From: Candidatus Cloacimonadota bacterium | GTDB taxonomy: Bacteria > Cloacimonadota > Cloacimonadia > Cloacimonadales > JAIOQZ01 | NCBI GenBank assembly: GCA_021106755.1 | Contig: JAIOTM010000218.1 | Span: 1-7,076, forward strand | DNA length: 7,076 bases | Direction of reading: 5' to 3' | The notes under the pieces: model-generated | The model's input: only the letters and a program-made list of their open reading frames with translations | Database searches by the model: none | What the model was told of the DNA's origin: nothing | Program-made: the position numbers and the translations under genes | Shown: piece by piece, positions 1-6,916 of the stretch | Layout: every line of letters starts with the position of its first letter | Position numbering within the stretch: position 1 is the stretch's first letter

Positions 1-2
1 AG

Positions 3-848
3 AAAGTAGTACAGCTTCTGAAATATAGATTAGTGGAATGTGAGTTCTTGAAGCAAGGTGAAATTCTTTTGCCTTAATTGATTACTAAAGTCTTCAAATC
101 TAAGATTAGCGATGAAATTGCACTTGTCGCGATAAATGCAAACGGTTCGGTCAATGGTCAACCCCTGAAAATTGCAGGGATTATGGAAATTGTTGTTGGA
201 CCAACCGGAAAATATGGGTATATTCATTTCGACGATGCTGTATCACTACTGCGAATGGAAGAAATGCAGGTTAGCGAAGTTGCTGTCAGGCTTCACAATT
301 TTGCTGATCTTGAAAAGGTTAACTCGATTTTACAGGAAAAACTAGGAACAATTAAGAACGAAAAAAATAACCCAATATTCGAAATTCACACCTGGGAAAA
401 ACTATCGCCTTTTTACAGCATTGCCAGCATGATTGATATGATGTCTCTCTTCATACAGGTAATCTTAATAGGCATTGTTCTGGTAAGTATTATGAATGTG
501 ATGATTATGGCTGTTTACGAACGCACTAAAGAAATTGGGGCAATTTCGGCAATGGGAACGCTACCTTCCAAAATCAGATTGATGTTTCTCTTTGAAGGAC
601 TGTTTCTCGGCGTGTTCGGTTCAATAATCGGCATCATTATCAGCTTTATAGCTATATTCATTGTTAATATTTCCAGATTGACAGTTGCCTTTGGGAGAAA
701 CAGTAACATACTTCTTCAGCCAGAGGTTTCCTTCTCACAGGTCAGCTTTACAGCTTTAATCGTAATTGTTGTAGCAATAGTGGCTGTAATAGAACCCGCG
801 TTCAAAGCATCCAAATTAGAGCCTATTGAGGCTCTTCGGCAAAACTAA
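3..848 (+). pseudogene. ABC transporter permease (FtsX / LolC-LolE / MacB type), 5' end off window, interrupted by in-frame TAA
   Basis: This is the inner-membrane subunit of an ABC exporter of the lipoprotein-release / MacB class. The frame is open from the left edge (base 3) to a TAA at 75-77, then continues without shift to the true stop at 846-848. The 24 codons before the stop (ending GEILLP) and the codons after it (LITKVF..., SDEIALV) read as one continuous periplasmic MacB_PCD segment, so one base change (AAA or CAA to TAA) explains the break. Counting from the TTG at 78, the FtsX core follows: membrane segments near residues 124-146, 172-197 and 223-239, the cytoplasmic ERTKEIG motif at 148-154, and a family-typical C-terminus (EPAFKASKLEPIEALR). 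A TTG directly follows the TAA, but the nearest Shine-Dalgarno-like AAGG (55-58) is too far upstream to favour restart. The ATPase partner is not in the window. The family call is firm; whether the gene is dead, split or mis-sequenced is open. Confidence 0.78.
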
Positions 849-863
849 TATCTGGAGGAATAA

Positions 864-1613
864 ATGTTTTCAAAAAGTATAATTTTACTTCTCTCCCTGA
901 TGATAATAGTTAGTTTATTATCTTCGGAAGAAGTCAGTGAAGCAGGCAATAAGCTACTGAAAGAAATTGATAGAAACCTCTCGCCAGAGGCTTTTGAGTC
1001 TTTGCGGAAAATTATCAATGTAGAACCAAACGGCACGACAAAGGATTTTGTCCTTTACGCCCTGAAAAAGGGAAATGATAAAATGGTAACAACATTTCTA
1101 TCGCCAAAATCCGAAGTCGGACGCTCTACCCTGCGTCTGGATGAGAATATGTGGCTCTACATTCCCAATGTTGGAAAGCCAATGCGCATAACAAGTTTGC
1201 AGTCTGTAATCGGTGGGATTTTTAATAACTCGGATATTATGCAACTTGATTATATAGCGGAATATGATGTAATCGAGATGGTTGACGATAACAGTAACAA
1301 ATTGCTAACGTTAAAAGCTAAAACCCATAACGTTGCATACGACAAATTGAAGATGTGGGTGAATACCAAACACAAAACGCCTGAAAAAATTGAGTGCTAT
1401 ACTGCAAGTGGTATGTTGATAAAAACACTTCGCTTTAAGGAAATAAAAGACTTCGGATATGGGATTATACGTCCTTCGGTTTTGGAAACAGACAGCCCGT
1501 TACACAAAGGATATAAAGCTGTTATGATATACGCTGAAATGAAACCGCGTAAAATAGATGATGAGGTATTTACCCTTAATTATATGTCAAAAGTAAAGGA
1601 TTTAAGGAATTAG
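864..1613 (+). CDS. LolA-like outer membrane lipoprotein-sorting protein (PF17131-type)
   Basis: This is a 249-residue secreted protein that probably shuttles a lipid or lipoprotein across the periplasm between the permease and the outer membrane. The start is an ATG with GGAGG at 854-858, five bases upstream. Residues 1-20 form a signal peptide (basic SK near the start, then an Ile/Leu/Ser-rich core). The mature part looks like the LolA_like family annotated as outer membrane lipoprotein-sorting protein: residues 90-101 read LRLDENMWLYIP, a GKPMRI segment follows, and FNNSD sits at 120-124, the family's usual block of conserved positions. Its length matches the family. It lies 15 bases after the permease stop and 2 bases before the next start, so co-transcription is very likely. 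It is not classical LolA, and the cargo cannot be read from the sequence. Confidence 0.85.
   Translation: MFSKSIILLLSLMIIVSLLSSEEVSEAGNKLLKEIDRNLSPEAFESLRKIINVEPNGTTKDFVLYALKKGNDKMVTTFLSPKSEVGRSTLRLDENMWLYIPNVGKPMRITSLQSVIGGIFNNSDIMQLDYIAEYDVIEMVDDNSNKLLTLKAKTHNVAYDKLKMWVNTKHKTPEKIECYTASGMLIKTLRFKEIKDFGYGIIRPSVLETDSPLHKGYKAVMIYAEMKPRKIDDEVFTLNYMSKVKDLRN
1604..1609 (+). promoter_or_regulatory. Ribosome binding site fixing a TTG start
   Basis: AAGGAA lies six bases before the TTG at 1616 and inside the last codons of the preceding gene. No ATG occurs in that frame for a long stretch downstream. A complete signal peptide begins exactly at this TTG, so the site and the peptide together decide the start. 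The overlap with the upstream coding end suggests translational coupling. Confidence 0.65.
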
Positions 1614-1615
1614 TA

Positions 1616-2902
1616 TTGCGGAAAATCCTTTCTAATATAAGCGTTTCAGTTATTCTTTTTCTTGCAGGTTTGCTGTTTGCCGAAGATTATTCTTTTGATT
1701 TTGAGGAATATCAAAAGAAGCCTTATGAATATGTAGGTACTATTCAGGTGCAATCAGATTTTTCAAAATTCAATCATTCATCTGAATTATACAAATTGAG
1801 TTTTCTGAATAAGGAGAAGAAGAAGTGTTCGGATTCATATCTGGCATTCTTGCAATTGAAAGGTAGTTACGAAATCTCTGAATTTAAGCTTTACGCGGAT
1901 ATAAAAGACCAGTTAGCATATACTATCAACGATGAATTTGATAATACTTTCAGTATTTACGAAGCTTTCATAAATGCTGACATTTCCACTAATATTGATT
2001 TGCTGGTTGGAAAGAAATCAATTAAATGGGGAAAAGGATACATCTGGAATCCGGTTTCATTTGTGGGACGCCAGAAAGATATAAACGATGTTGACGCGGG
2101 TCTGGAAGGTTTCTGGATGGTAAAACTCGACTATGTAAAAAGCCTTTCAGGTGCTTTGCAGAATTATACCATCACTCCGGTAATTATACCTGTAAAGGGA
2201 GAGATAAATGAAGATTTCGCGGGCGAAGATGGCTTTAATTTTATCCTGAATAATTACTTGCTGATGAGCGATACCGATATAGATTTTTATCTCTTTTACC
2301 ATGATTCTGACTTGCGTAAACTTGGTGCCGATTTTGCCCGAAATATTTTTCCTAATTGGGAAATACACGCGGAATATGTATTTGAAAAAAAACTGACAAC
2401 AATCTCGTGGGATTCAAACTCTTCACTTGAGTCTGACACCACTGATGGGCATCATTATCTGTTTGGAACCAGAATTCTATTTGAAACGAATACTACATTA
2501 ATTGCCGAATACTTCCATAATGATGCGGGATTTGATAAAGACCAGATGAGTAATTTCTTTGAGACTATTGAATACGCGATTTCGCAAGATCCAAGCTTAA
2601 TGGCTGGCATTAAGCAGTATCAAGGTGAAAATTTCAACAGCCAGTTTCTTATGAGAGATTATCTGTATATAAAGCTGTCTCATCCTGAACCATTTGACAT
2701 ACTCTATTTCACTCCTTCCATTTTTGTTCTTTATAATCTCAATGATAAAAGCTCTATGGCTGGAGGAGAATTTTCATATTCCCGCTTTGAAAATTTGAGC
2801 TTGAAAATGAAATATAATCTACTGTTGGGAGTTGATAATACAGAATTTGGCGAGAAAACCAATTCAGGGAAACTATCTTTGCAAATGGGCTATACTTTTT
2901 AA
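1616..2902 (+). CDS. Outer membrane beta-barrel protein of unassigned family
   Basis: This is a 428-residue protein that I infer sits in the outer membrane as the last partner of the operon. The signal peptide spans residues 1-22 and ends in LLFA before EDYSFD. The mature protein alternates hydrophobic and polar residues, is rich in Tyr, Phe, Asn and Asp, and ends in a strand closing with an aromatic residue (QMGYTF), the usual barrel C-terminal signature. The best sequence landmark is GKKSIKWGKGYIWNP at about 132-146; similar WG-containing turns occur in DUF1302-like and other barrel proteins, but I cannot place it in a named family. It begins at a TTG two bases after the LolA-like gene, so the two are surely co-expressed. 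Base composition is low in G+C (17-18 G+C per 60 in samples 1681-1740 and 2761-2820). It could be a porin-like channel, or a receptor for what the LolA-like protein carries. Confidence 0.75.
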   Translation: MRKILSNISVSVILFLAGLLFAEDYSFDFEEYQKKPYEYVGTIQVQSDFSKFNHSSELYKLSFLNKEKKKCSDSYLAFLQLKGSYEISEFKLYADIKDQLAYTINDEFDNTFSIYEAFINADISTNIDLLVGKKSIKWGKGYIWNPVSFVGRQKDINDVDAGLEGFWMVKLDYVKSLSGALQNYTITPVIIPVKGEINEDFAGEDGFNFILNNYLLMSDTDIDFYLFYHDSDLRKLGADFARNIFPNWEIHAEYVFEKKLTTISWDSNSSLESDTTDGHHYLFGTRILFETNTTLIAEYFHNDAGFDKDQMSNFFETIEYAISQDPSLMAGIKQYQGENFNSQFLMRDYLYIKLSHPEPFDILYFTPSIFVLYNLNDKSSMAGGEFSYSRFENLSLKMKYNLLLGVDNTEFGEKTNSGKLSLQMGYTF

Positions 2903-2914
2903 TCTGTAGTGATT

Positions 2915-4126
2915 TCAATCTTTCGGCTTTATCGAACCATCTTCGCCAAAAATCAGTTTATGATTCGGGAAATCCTCATTTGTTAGTTTACGAATAAGCT
3001 TGAAAGCCCGTAGTTCGGGATCAGATTCGCGTACCTGCTTAGTAAACTGAATAACAGAGTGGAATTGTCCTTCGATGAATTTACCGTTATCATCAGTAGT
3101 AACCTCAAGAAGTGGCGCGTAGCCTTTTACTCCCGTTAAGCTGAATCTCGACCATGTAAGGAAATTCCCCAGACTGTACGCTATGAAGCGGTCTTTGTAA
3201 AGCTCCACGGCACGGGGTACATGCGGACCATGCCCGAAAACAACATCGGCTCCGGCGTCAATCATAGCACGGGCAAAACGTACCGGATTACCACGGTTTT
3301 CGTGCCTGTAGTACTCGGTTTTGTTTCGGACATGGGTTTTGTCAGCACCTTCGCTACCTATGTGCATCGAAACAACGGTGATGTCGGTATTCTCGGAAAG
3401 TTCCGATACCATTTCGCCAGCGAGAGGAATATCGAGAGGTGAATTACAGCTCTTGAACGGGGCAAAAGCGATAAATCCGATTGTCAATCCGTTACGGGTA
3501 AGTACTGTAGAAGAGTAGTTGCCATAGCCAGCATAGCGAATTCCCATCTCACCCAGTTTACGCCGCGTTTGGTATTTTCCTTCTTCACCAAAATCACGGG
3601 CGTGGTTGTTGGCAATGCTGAAAGCGTCGAAACCCCAATCCCAAAAGCGTTCTGCCAAAGCTGGTGGAATTCGGAAGGAGTACGAATTTCTGCCCTTCCA
3701 TGCATAACCGCCTGTACAAATAACACCTTCTAAGTTTCCAAAAGCAATGTCGGCTGAACGTATGATATTCTCTACTTCTGGATGCAGCATATTTCTGCCC
3801 CCGTCAGGAGGAAGGTATTCAACAGATGGAAAATCGGTACCCGGCATTATGTCTCCCGCGAAAATCATTCGCAAACGGGTATCTATAGCTTCCGCTTCAA
3901 CGCTGACACTGTCAGGAGGTTCAATCGGTGGTGGGGTAGAGGCTTCTACCGAATCGACAATTACTTCGGCGGGTGCTTCCGGGGTCGTAGTAGAATCGGC
4001 AACAGTTTCCGGCTCGATAGGCTTTTCCAAAGGTGCTTCCTGATATATCTTTACACCTGGCGCGCACGAAGTCGCAACTAAGCTGATTATTATCAAAAGC
4101 AGGATAGTGTAATATTTATTACTCAT
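2915..4126 (-). CDS. CapA family (PGA_cap, PF09587) lipoprotein
   Basis: This is a 403-residue protein of the family that includes CapA/PgsA of poly-gamma-glutamate capsule synthesis; the fold is metallophosphatase-like. The ATG at 4126 has GGAG six bases upstream on the minus strand. Residues 1-20 are a lipoprotein signal ending in ATS before Cys21, so the protein should be lipid-anchored. Residues 30-82, rich in Pro, Glu, Thr and Ser, look like a flexible tether. The domain follows with family motifs in order: AGD at 90-92, NLE at 131-133, NNH at 173-175, HIGSE at 255-259, GHGPH at 298-302 and SLGNF at 318-322. All likely metal-site residues appear present. No other capsule gene is visible, so a polyglutamate role is not shown; many CapA homologues are of unknown function. 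It converges on the barrel gene and diverges from fliD, so it is probably its own unit. Confidence 0.9.
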   Translation of the reverse strand: MSNKYYTILLLIIISLVATSCAPGVKIYQEAPLEKPIEPETVADSTTTPEAPAEVIVDSVEASTPPPIEPPDSVSVEAEAIDTRLRMIFAGDIMPGTDFPSVEYLPPDGGRNMLHPEVENIIRSADIAFGNLEGVICTGGYAWKGRNSYSFRIPPALAERFWDWGFDAFSIANNHARDFGEEGKYQTRRKLGEMGIRYAGYGNYSSTVLTRNGLTIGFIAFAPFKSCNSPLDIPLAGEMVSELSENTDITVVSMHIGSEGADKTHVRNKTEYYRHENRGNPVRFARAMIDAGADVVFGHGPHVPRAVELYKDRFIAYSLGNFLTWSRFSLTGVKGYAPLLEVTTDDNGKFIEGQFHSVIQFTKQVRESDPELRAFKLIRKLTNEDFPNHKLIFGEDGSIKPKD

Positions 4127-4243
4127 CTATTACTCCAGTAAAAAAAGATAATTGAATTACCAGTAAGCACTGATTATGGGAAGTGTCCAGTTTTTTATGG
4201 GGAAACTATGAGAACTTAGTTGATTATTCAGAATCTCGGGTAC

Positions 4244-4274
4244 TTCGAGTCGTAACGCAGGACGACGACTCGAA
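4244..4274. repeat. Perfect 10-bp inverted repeat (stem-loop 1)
   Basis: The left arm TTCGAGTCGT at 4244-4253 and right arm ACGACTCGAA at 4265-4274 are exact reverse complements around an 11-base loop. No T-run follows on either strand, so it is not a standard intrinsic terminator. It may be a dispersed palindromic (REP/BIME-like) element, or a protein-binding dyad about 270 bases before the predicted fliD transcription start. Confidence 0.7.
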
Positions 4275-4289
4275 ACCCCAGGACAATGC

Positions 4290-4315
4290 TCGACCCGACG
4301 TACCTTTCGGGTCGA
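4290..4315. repeat. Perfect 9-bp inverted repeat (stem-loop 2)
   Basis: The left arm TCGACCCGA at 4290-4298 and right arm TCGGGTCGA at 4307-4315 are exact reverse complements around an 8-base loop. It starts 15 bases after stem-loop 1 and shares the TCGA theme. CAGGAC occurs once in the first loop (4258-4263) and again between the two elements (4279-4284), which supports a composite repeat. No T-run follows, so a terminator is unlikely. Confidence 0.7.
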
Positions 4316-4502
4316 AGCAAATCAACGCTTTTCGTCATGCGGAAAAATCCCCAAGCCAACGTAGCAAAAAATCAGGAGTAGCCGGAAATATTTTCCTTCG
4401 TATTTGTATCCTAAGTGTCCGGCATAATCTCCCAAGTATAAAAAACATCTGTAACTACACAAGTCATAGTAATATAAAGAACTGCCACTGTTTCTTATTC
4501 TC

Positions 4503-4518
4503 TGGCATCACTATTGCA
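4503..4518 (+). promoter_or_regulatory. Sigma-54 (RpoN) -24/-12 promoter of fliD
   Basis: TGGCAT at 4503-4508 and TTGCA at 4514-4518 match the sigma-54 consensus (TGGCAC - N5 - TTGCW) with one mismatch at the last base of the -24 element. The GG and GC pairs have exactly the required 10-base spacing. The predicted start of transcription is near 4529, giving a leader of about 68 bases to the fliD ATG. Sigma-54 control of middle or late flagellar genes is well known in several bacterial groups, so site and downstream gene agree. The activator and its binding sites are not identified. Confidence 0.75.
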
Positions 4519-4596
4519 ACAATTCTTCTGGAAATGACCGAAATTGCTCAAGGTTAGTGCGGTTTCTGTCGAAATAACAACAGACGGGAGACGAAA

Positions 4597-6900
4597 ATGT
4601 CTGGAGAGATAAGTTTTTCAGGATTAGCCTCTGGAATTGATTTCAGTAGTATGGTCGATCAGTTGATAGAAGCTGAGAAGTATCAGGCGAATAAACTGGA
4701 TCAATGGAAGCAGGAATGGGAAGTCAAATCCGACAAGCTAGATGAGTTGGGTACTAAGTTTTCCGCGTTGCAAACGACAATTACCGCTCTAAAGAGCCGT
4801 TCTTCGTTTTTTTCCCGTTTGGGAACAACCACCGATTCCACTATTGCCACTATAGCGGTGGACAGCACAGCTATTCCGGGTTCTTACAATATCACCGTAG
4901 CGACAAATTCCAAGCATATTATGCAGGCACGTGGTCAGACAGACGCTACCAGCAATGTGCTTACCGCCGGGCAAAGTATTCAGATAGATATTGGCGCGGA
5001 AAGCTATACCGTTAATGGTGGAGCAGGCAAGAGCCTCAATGATATTCGCACCGAAATAAACGCCAACATGGCAGGCGTAACGGCGGAAGTCGTTGACGAT
5101 GGCTCTTCAAGCAACGCTTTCCGACTTCAGTTGACCAGCGTTAGCGGCGGGACTGCTAACGAAATAATTATTACGGAAACAGGCTCCGACCTGTTCGCAA
5201 GTGCTATAGATTCGGTTGAGGAGATTGACGCTCTAACAGGGGACGCGTTAGTAGCGAATTCTGGAACCGGAAATTATACAGGGCATGTTAACAAACGTTT
5301 CCTGTTCCAGATTACAGAAGGCGGAACTGTCGGTACAGACGGTGTCGAAATAGTCTGGACGGACGAGCAGGAAGGTAAGAGTGGTTCAATAACGATTTCC
5401 GGAGCTGGAACTTATACTGTTGCTCAGGGCGTGGAACTAACTTTTACGGGTGGCGAAATTTATGTAGAAGATGGTACTTACGCGCTGGATGTTTTTCACC
5501 CGAATATGCAAGCCGGACAGGATTCAGGATTAGCACAGGCGGAAAAAGAGGTACACTCCGGCATGGCGGATTCCAACACTACCGCTGTAACGACTTCTGA
5601 TGCCACTTTTTCTTACTCTTACGCCGGAATCGACATAAGCCCGATAAGTGTAGCAGCGGGTACTACTTTGCAGGGGCTTGCCGGTCTTATTAATACAGAT
5701 TCGGATACTCCCGGTGTGAAAGCAACAATTATCAACGATGGTAGCGGTATGCCCAACTCCTATCACTTAGTGCTGACCGGAACCAACAGCGGTGCGGCTA
5801 ACAAGATAGAGGATATAGATTTTTCCAGTTTCAGTGCCGGGGCTTTTGCTTCGGGAAGTTTCTCCAAAACGCAGGTAGCAACCAACGCGATGGTTAAGCT
5901 GGATGCCTATCCTTCGGGTGACCAATGGCTGCAAACTGATTCCAACCTTATTTCCGGTCTGATAGAAGGTGCTTCAATAACGATTAAATCGGCAGGCTCA
6001 ACCGAGATTACAATAACAAACGATGTTGATGCGATGGCTGACAAAGTAGAAGATTTTGTTGATGCTTACAACGATGTTTTGGAGTATATAAACGAGATTA
6101 CAGCGGTTTCTCTGAACGAAGAAGGTGAAGCTCAATACGGACAGGGGGGAGCTTTAGTAGGAAATTACGGAATTGAAGAAATTCGTAATTCTATGAGAAA
6201 ATTTATCAGCGGTCGGGCTGAGGGATTTGATGAAGATGTGGATGAATTTGTACTGATTCCACAACTTGGAATTACAACCGGAGACAGCAGTTTGCTGGAG
6301 TATGATGAAACTGTTCTGAAATCAGCACTTAACAACTATGCTGACGATGTCGTCTCTTTTTTCTCGGATGATAATACCGGCGTAAGTTCCAACAGCTACG
6401 TATCTTACTATAGTTCTACTTCGTTAACAGAGCCTGGTGTCTATAATTACAAAATTGATGTGGATGCCAGTGGAGATATTACGAGCGCGATATACTGGTA
6501 TGATGGTGAAACAGAAGCAGATGGACGTTCTATGTCTATCGATAGTACAGGTAAATTCGCGACTGCTACAACAGGTGACGCGAAAGGACTCGCGATTGAA
6601 GTAACCAGCGCTGTCAGCACAACTCTTACAGGTTCGATTCGATTAAAACAGGGAAAAGCTATCGAACCTGATGATGTTGCTGACAAAATTGCTGATGATA
6701 CTTCAGGAATACTTAAAGTCATGGCGAAAAACTACGAAAATATAATAGATAATATTGATTTGAAAATAGAACGCGAGTTAGCCCGGATTGATTTAGTGGA
6801 AAAGCGTTACCGGGCAAAGTTTGCCAGACTGGAAGTCCGCTTGCAGGAATACAACTCCCAAATGGAGCGATTGCAGAGCGAACTGGCAAAACTGAACTGA
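4597..6900 (+). CDS. fliD: Flagellar filament capping protein FliD (hook-associated protein 2)
   Basis: FliD forms the cap at the tip of the flagellar filament and promotes flagellin assembly there. The ATG has GGGAG six bases upstream. Residues 5-110 are the FliD N-terminal domain, opening with the hallmark SGLASGIDFSSMVDQL followed by an Ala/Leu helical stretch. Two flagellin-IN-like motifs follow, at about 142-197 and 352-402. Between them (about 198-350) lies a Gly/Thr-rich beta domain (NYTG..., GTVGTDG, SGAGTYTVAQG). The FliD C-terminal domain starts near residue 455, is interrupted by another beta insert at about 610-690, and closes with a coiled coil at 709-767. I see no cysteine, as usual in flagellar axial proteins. 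At 767 residues it is long for the family (commonly about 450-700), the extra length lying in the exposed middle domains. It is co-transcribed with fliS, 16 bases downstream, from the sigma-54 promoter. Confidence 0.95.
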   Translation: MSGEISFSGLASGIDFSSMVDQLIEAEKYQANKLDQWKQEWEVKSDKLDELGTKFSALQTTITALKSRSSFFSRLGTTTDSTIATIAVDSTAIPGSYNITVATNSKHIMQARGQTDATSNVLTAGQSIQIDIGAESYTVNGGAGKSLNDIRTEINANMAGVTAEVVDDGSSSNAFRLQLTSVSGGTANEIIITETGSDLFASAIDSVEEIDALTGDALVANSGTGNYTGHVNKRFLFQITEGGTVGTDGVEIVWTDEQEGKSGSITISGAGTYTVAQGVELTFTGGEIYVEDGTYALDVFHPNMQAGQDSGLAQAEKEVHSGMADSNTTAVTTSDATFSYSYAGIDISPISVAAGTTLQGLAGLINTDSDTPGVKATIINDGSGMPNSYHLVLTGTNSGAANKIEDIDFSSFSAGAFASGSFSKTQVATNAMVKLDAYPSGDQWLQTDSNLISGLIEGASITIKSAGSTEITITNDVDAMADKVEDFVDAYNDVLEYINEITAVSLNEEGEAQYGQGGALVGNYGIEEIRNSMRKFISGRAEGFDEDVDEFVLIPQLGITTGDSSLLEYDETVLKSALNNYADDVVSFFSDDNTGVSSNSYVSYYSSTSLTEPGVYNYKIDVDASGDITSAIYWYDGETEADGRSMSIDSTGKFATATTGDAKGLAIEVTSAVSTTLTGSIRLKQGKAIEPDDVADKIADDTSGILKVMAKNYENIIDNIDLKIERELARIDLVEKRYRAKFARLEVRLQEYNSQMERLQSELAKLN

Positions 6901-6916
6901 TAAGTCTGGAGGATAT

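Larger units (their letters stand above)
4181..4420 (+). repeat. Direct octamer pair AAGTGTCC flanking the palindromes
   Basis: AAGTGTCC occurs at 4181-4188 and again at 4413-4420, each followed by a purine and G. The two copies lie on either side of the inverted-repeat pair. The first copy runs on into a T-run and ATGGGG, which reminds me of the terminal sequence of some insertion elements (TGTCC...T-run...GGGG), but the copies are direct rather than inverted. They may be the scars of an old mobile element, or chance. Confidence 0.25.
4127..4596. other. Intergenic region between capA-like gene and fliD, rich in palindromes
   Basis: These 470 bases separate the divergent CapA-family gene and fliD. 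A GTG-initiated open frame crosses most of it, but its product has no recognisable domain, the only GGGAA lies directly against the start, and it runs through both palindromes and the sigma-54 promoter, so I do not call it a gene. What the region holds is the ribosome binding site of the CapA-family gene (4133-4136), two adjacent inverted repeats (4244-4315), two copies of an AAGTGTCC octamer, a sigma-54 promoter (4503-4518) and the fliD ribosome binding site (GGGAG, 4586-4590). I see no tRNA, rRNA or convincing terminator. No strong sigma-70 promoter for the minus-strand gene stands out. Confidence 0.7.

Noticed and set aside
75..77. Stop-codon reassignment to explain the in-frame TAA
   Set aside because: TAA, TAG and TGA each end other genes in this window at expected places, so the standard code applies.
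978..991. CCTCT-cgcc-AGAGG hairpin followed by a T-rich stretch, like a terminator
   Set aside because: It lies inside the coding part of the LolA-like gene, the stem is only 5 bp and the T-run is broken; a chance feature.
1842..1853. TGGCAT...TTGCA, a second sigma-54-like motif
   Set aside because: The GG to GC spacing is three bases too short and the site is inside the barrel gene with no gene start downstream.
3747..4081. Plus-strand open frames of about 98-99 codons opposite the CapA-family gene
   Set aside because: They are antisense shadows of the Pro/Glu/Thr-rich tether and signal region; the minus-strand gene has clear family motifs.
4183..4557. 124-codon open frame from GTG in the intergenic region
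   Set aside because: The product has no recognisable domain, GGGAA lies directly against the start, and the frame runs through both palindromes and the sigma-54 promoter.
4565..4584. TCTGT/ACAGA inverted repeat just before the fliD ribosome binding site
   Set aside because: The stem is only 5 bp with a 10-base A-rich loop; too weak to call a regulatory hairpin.
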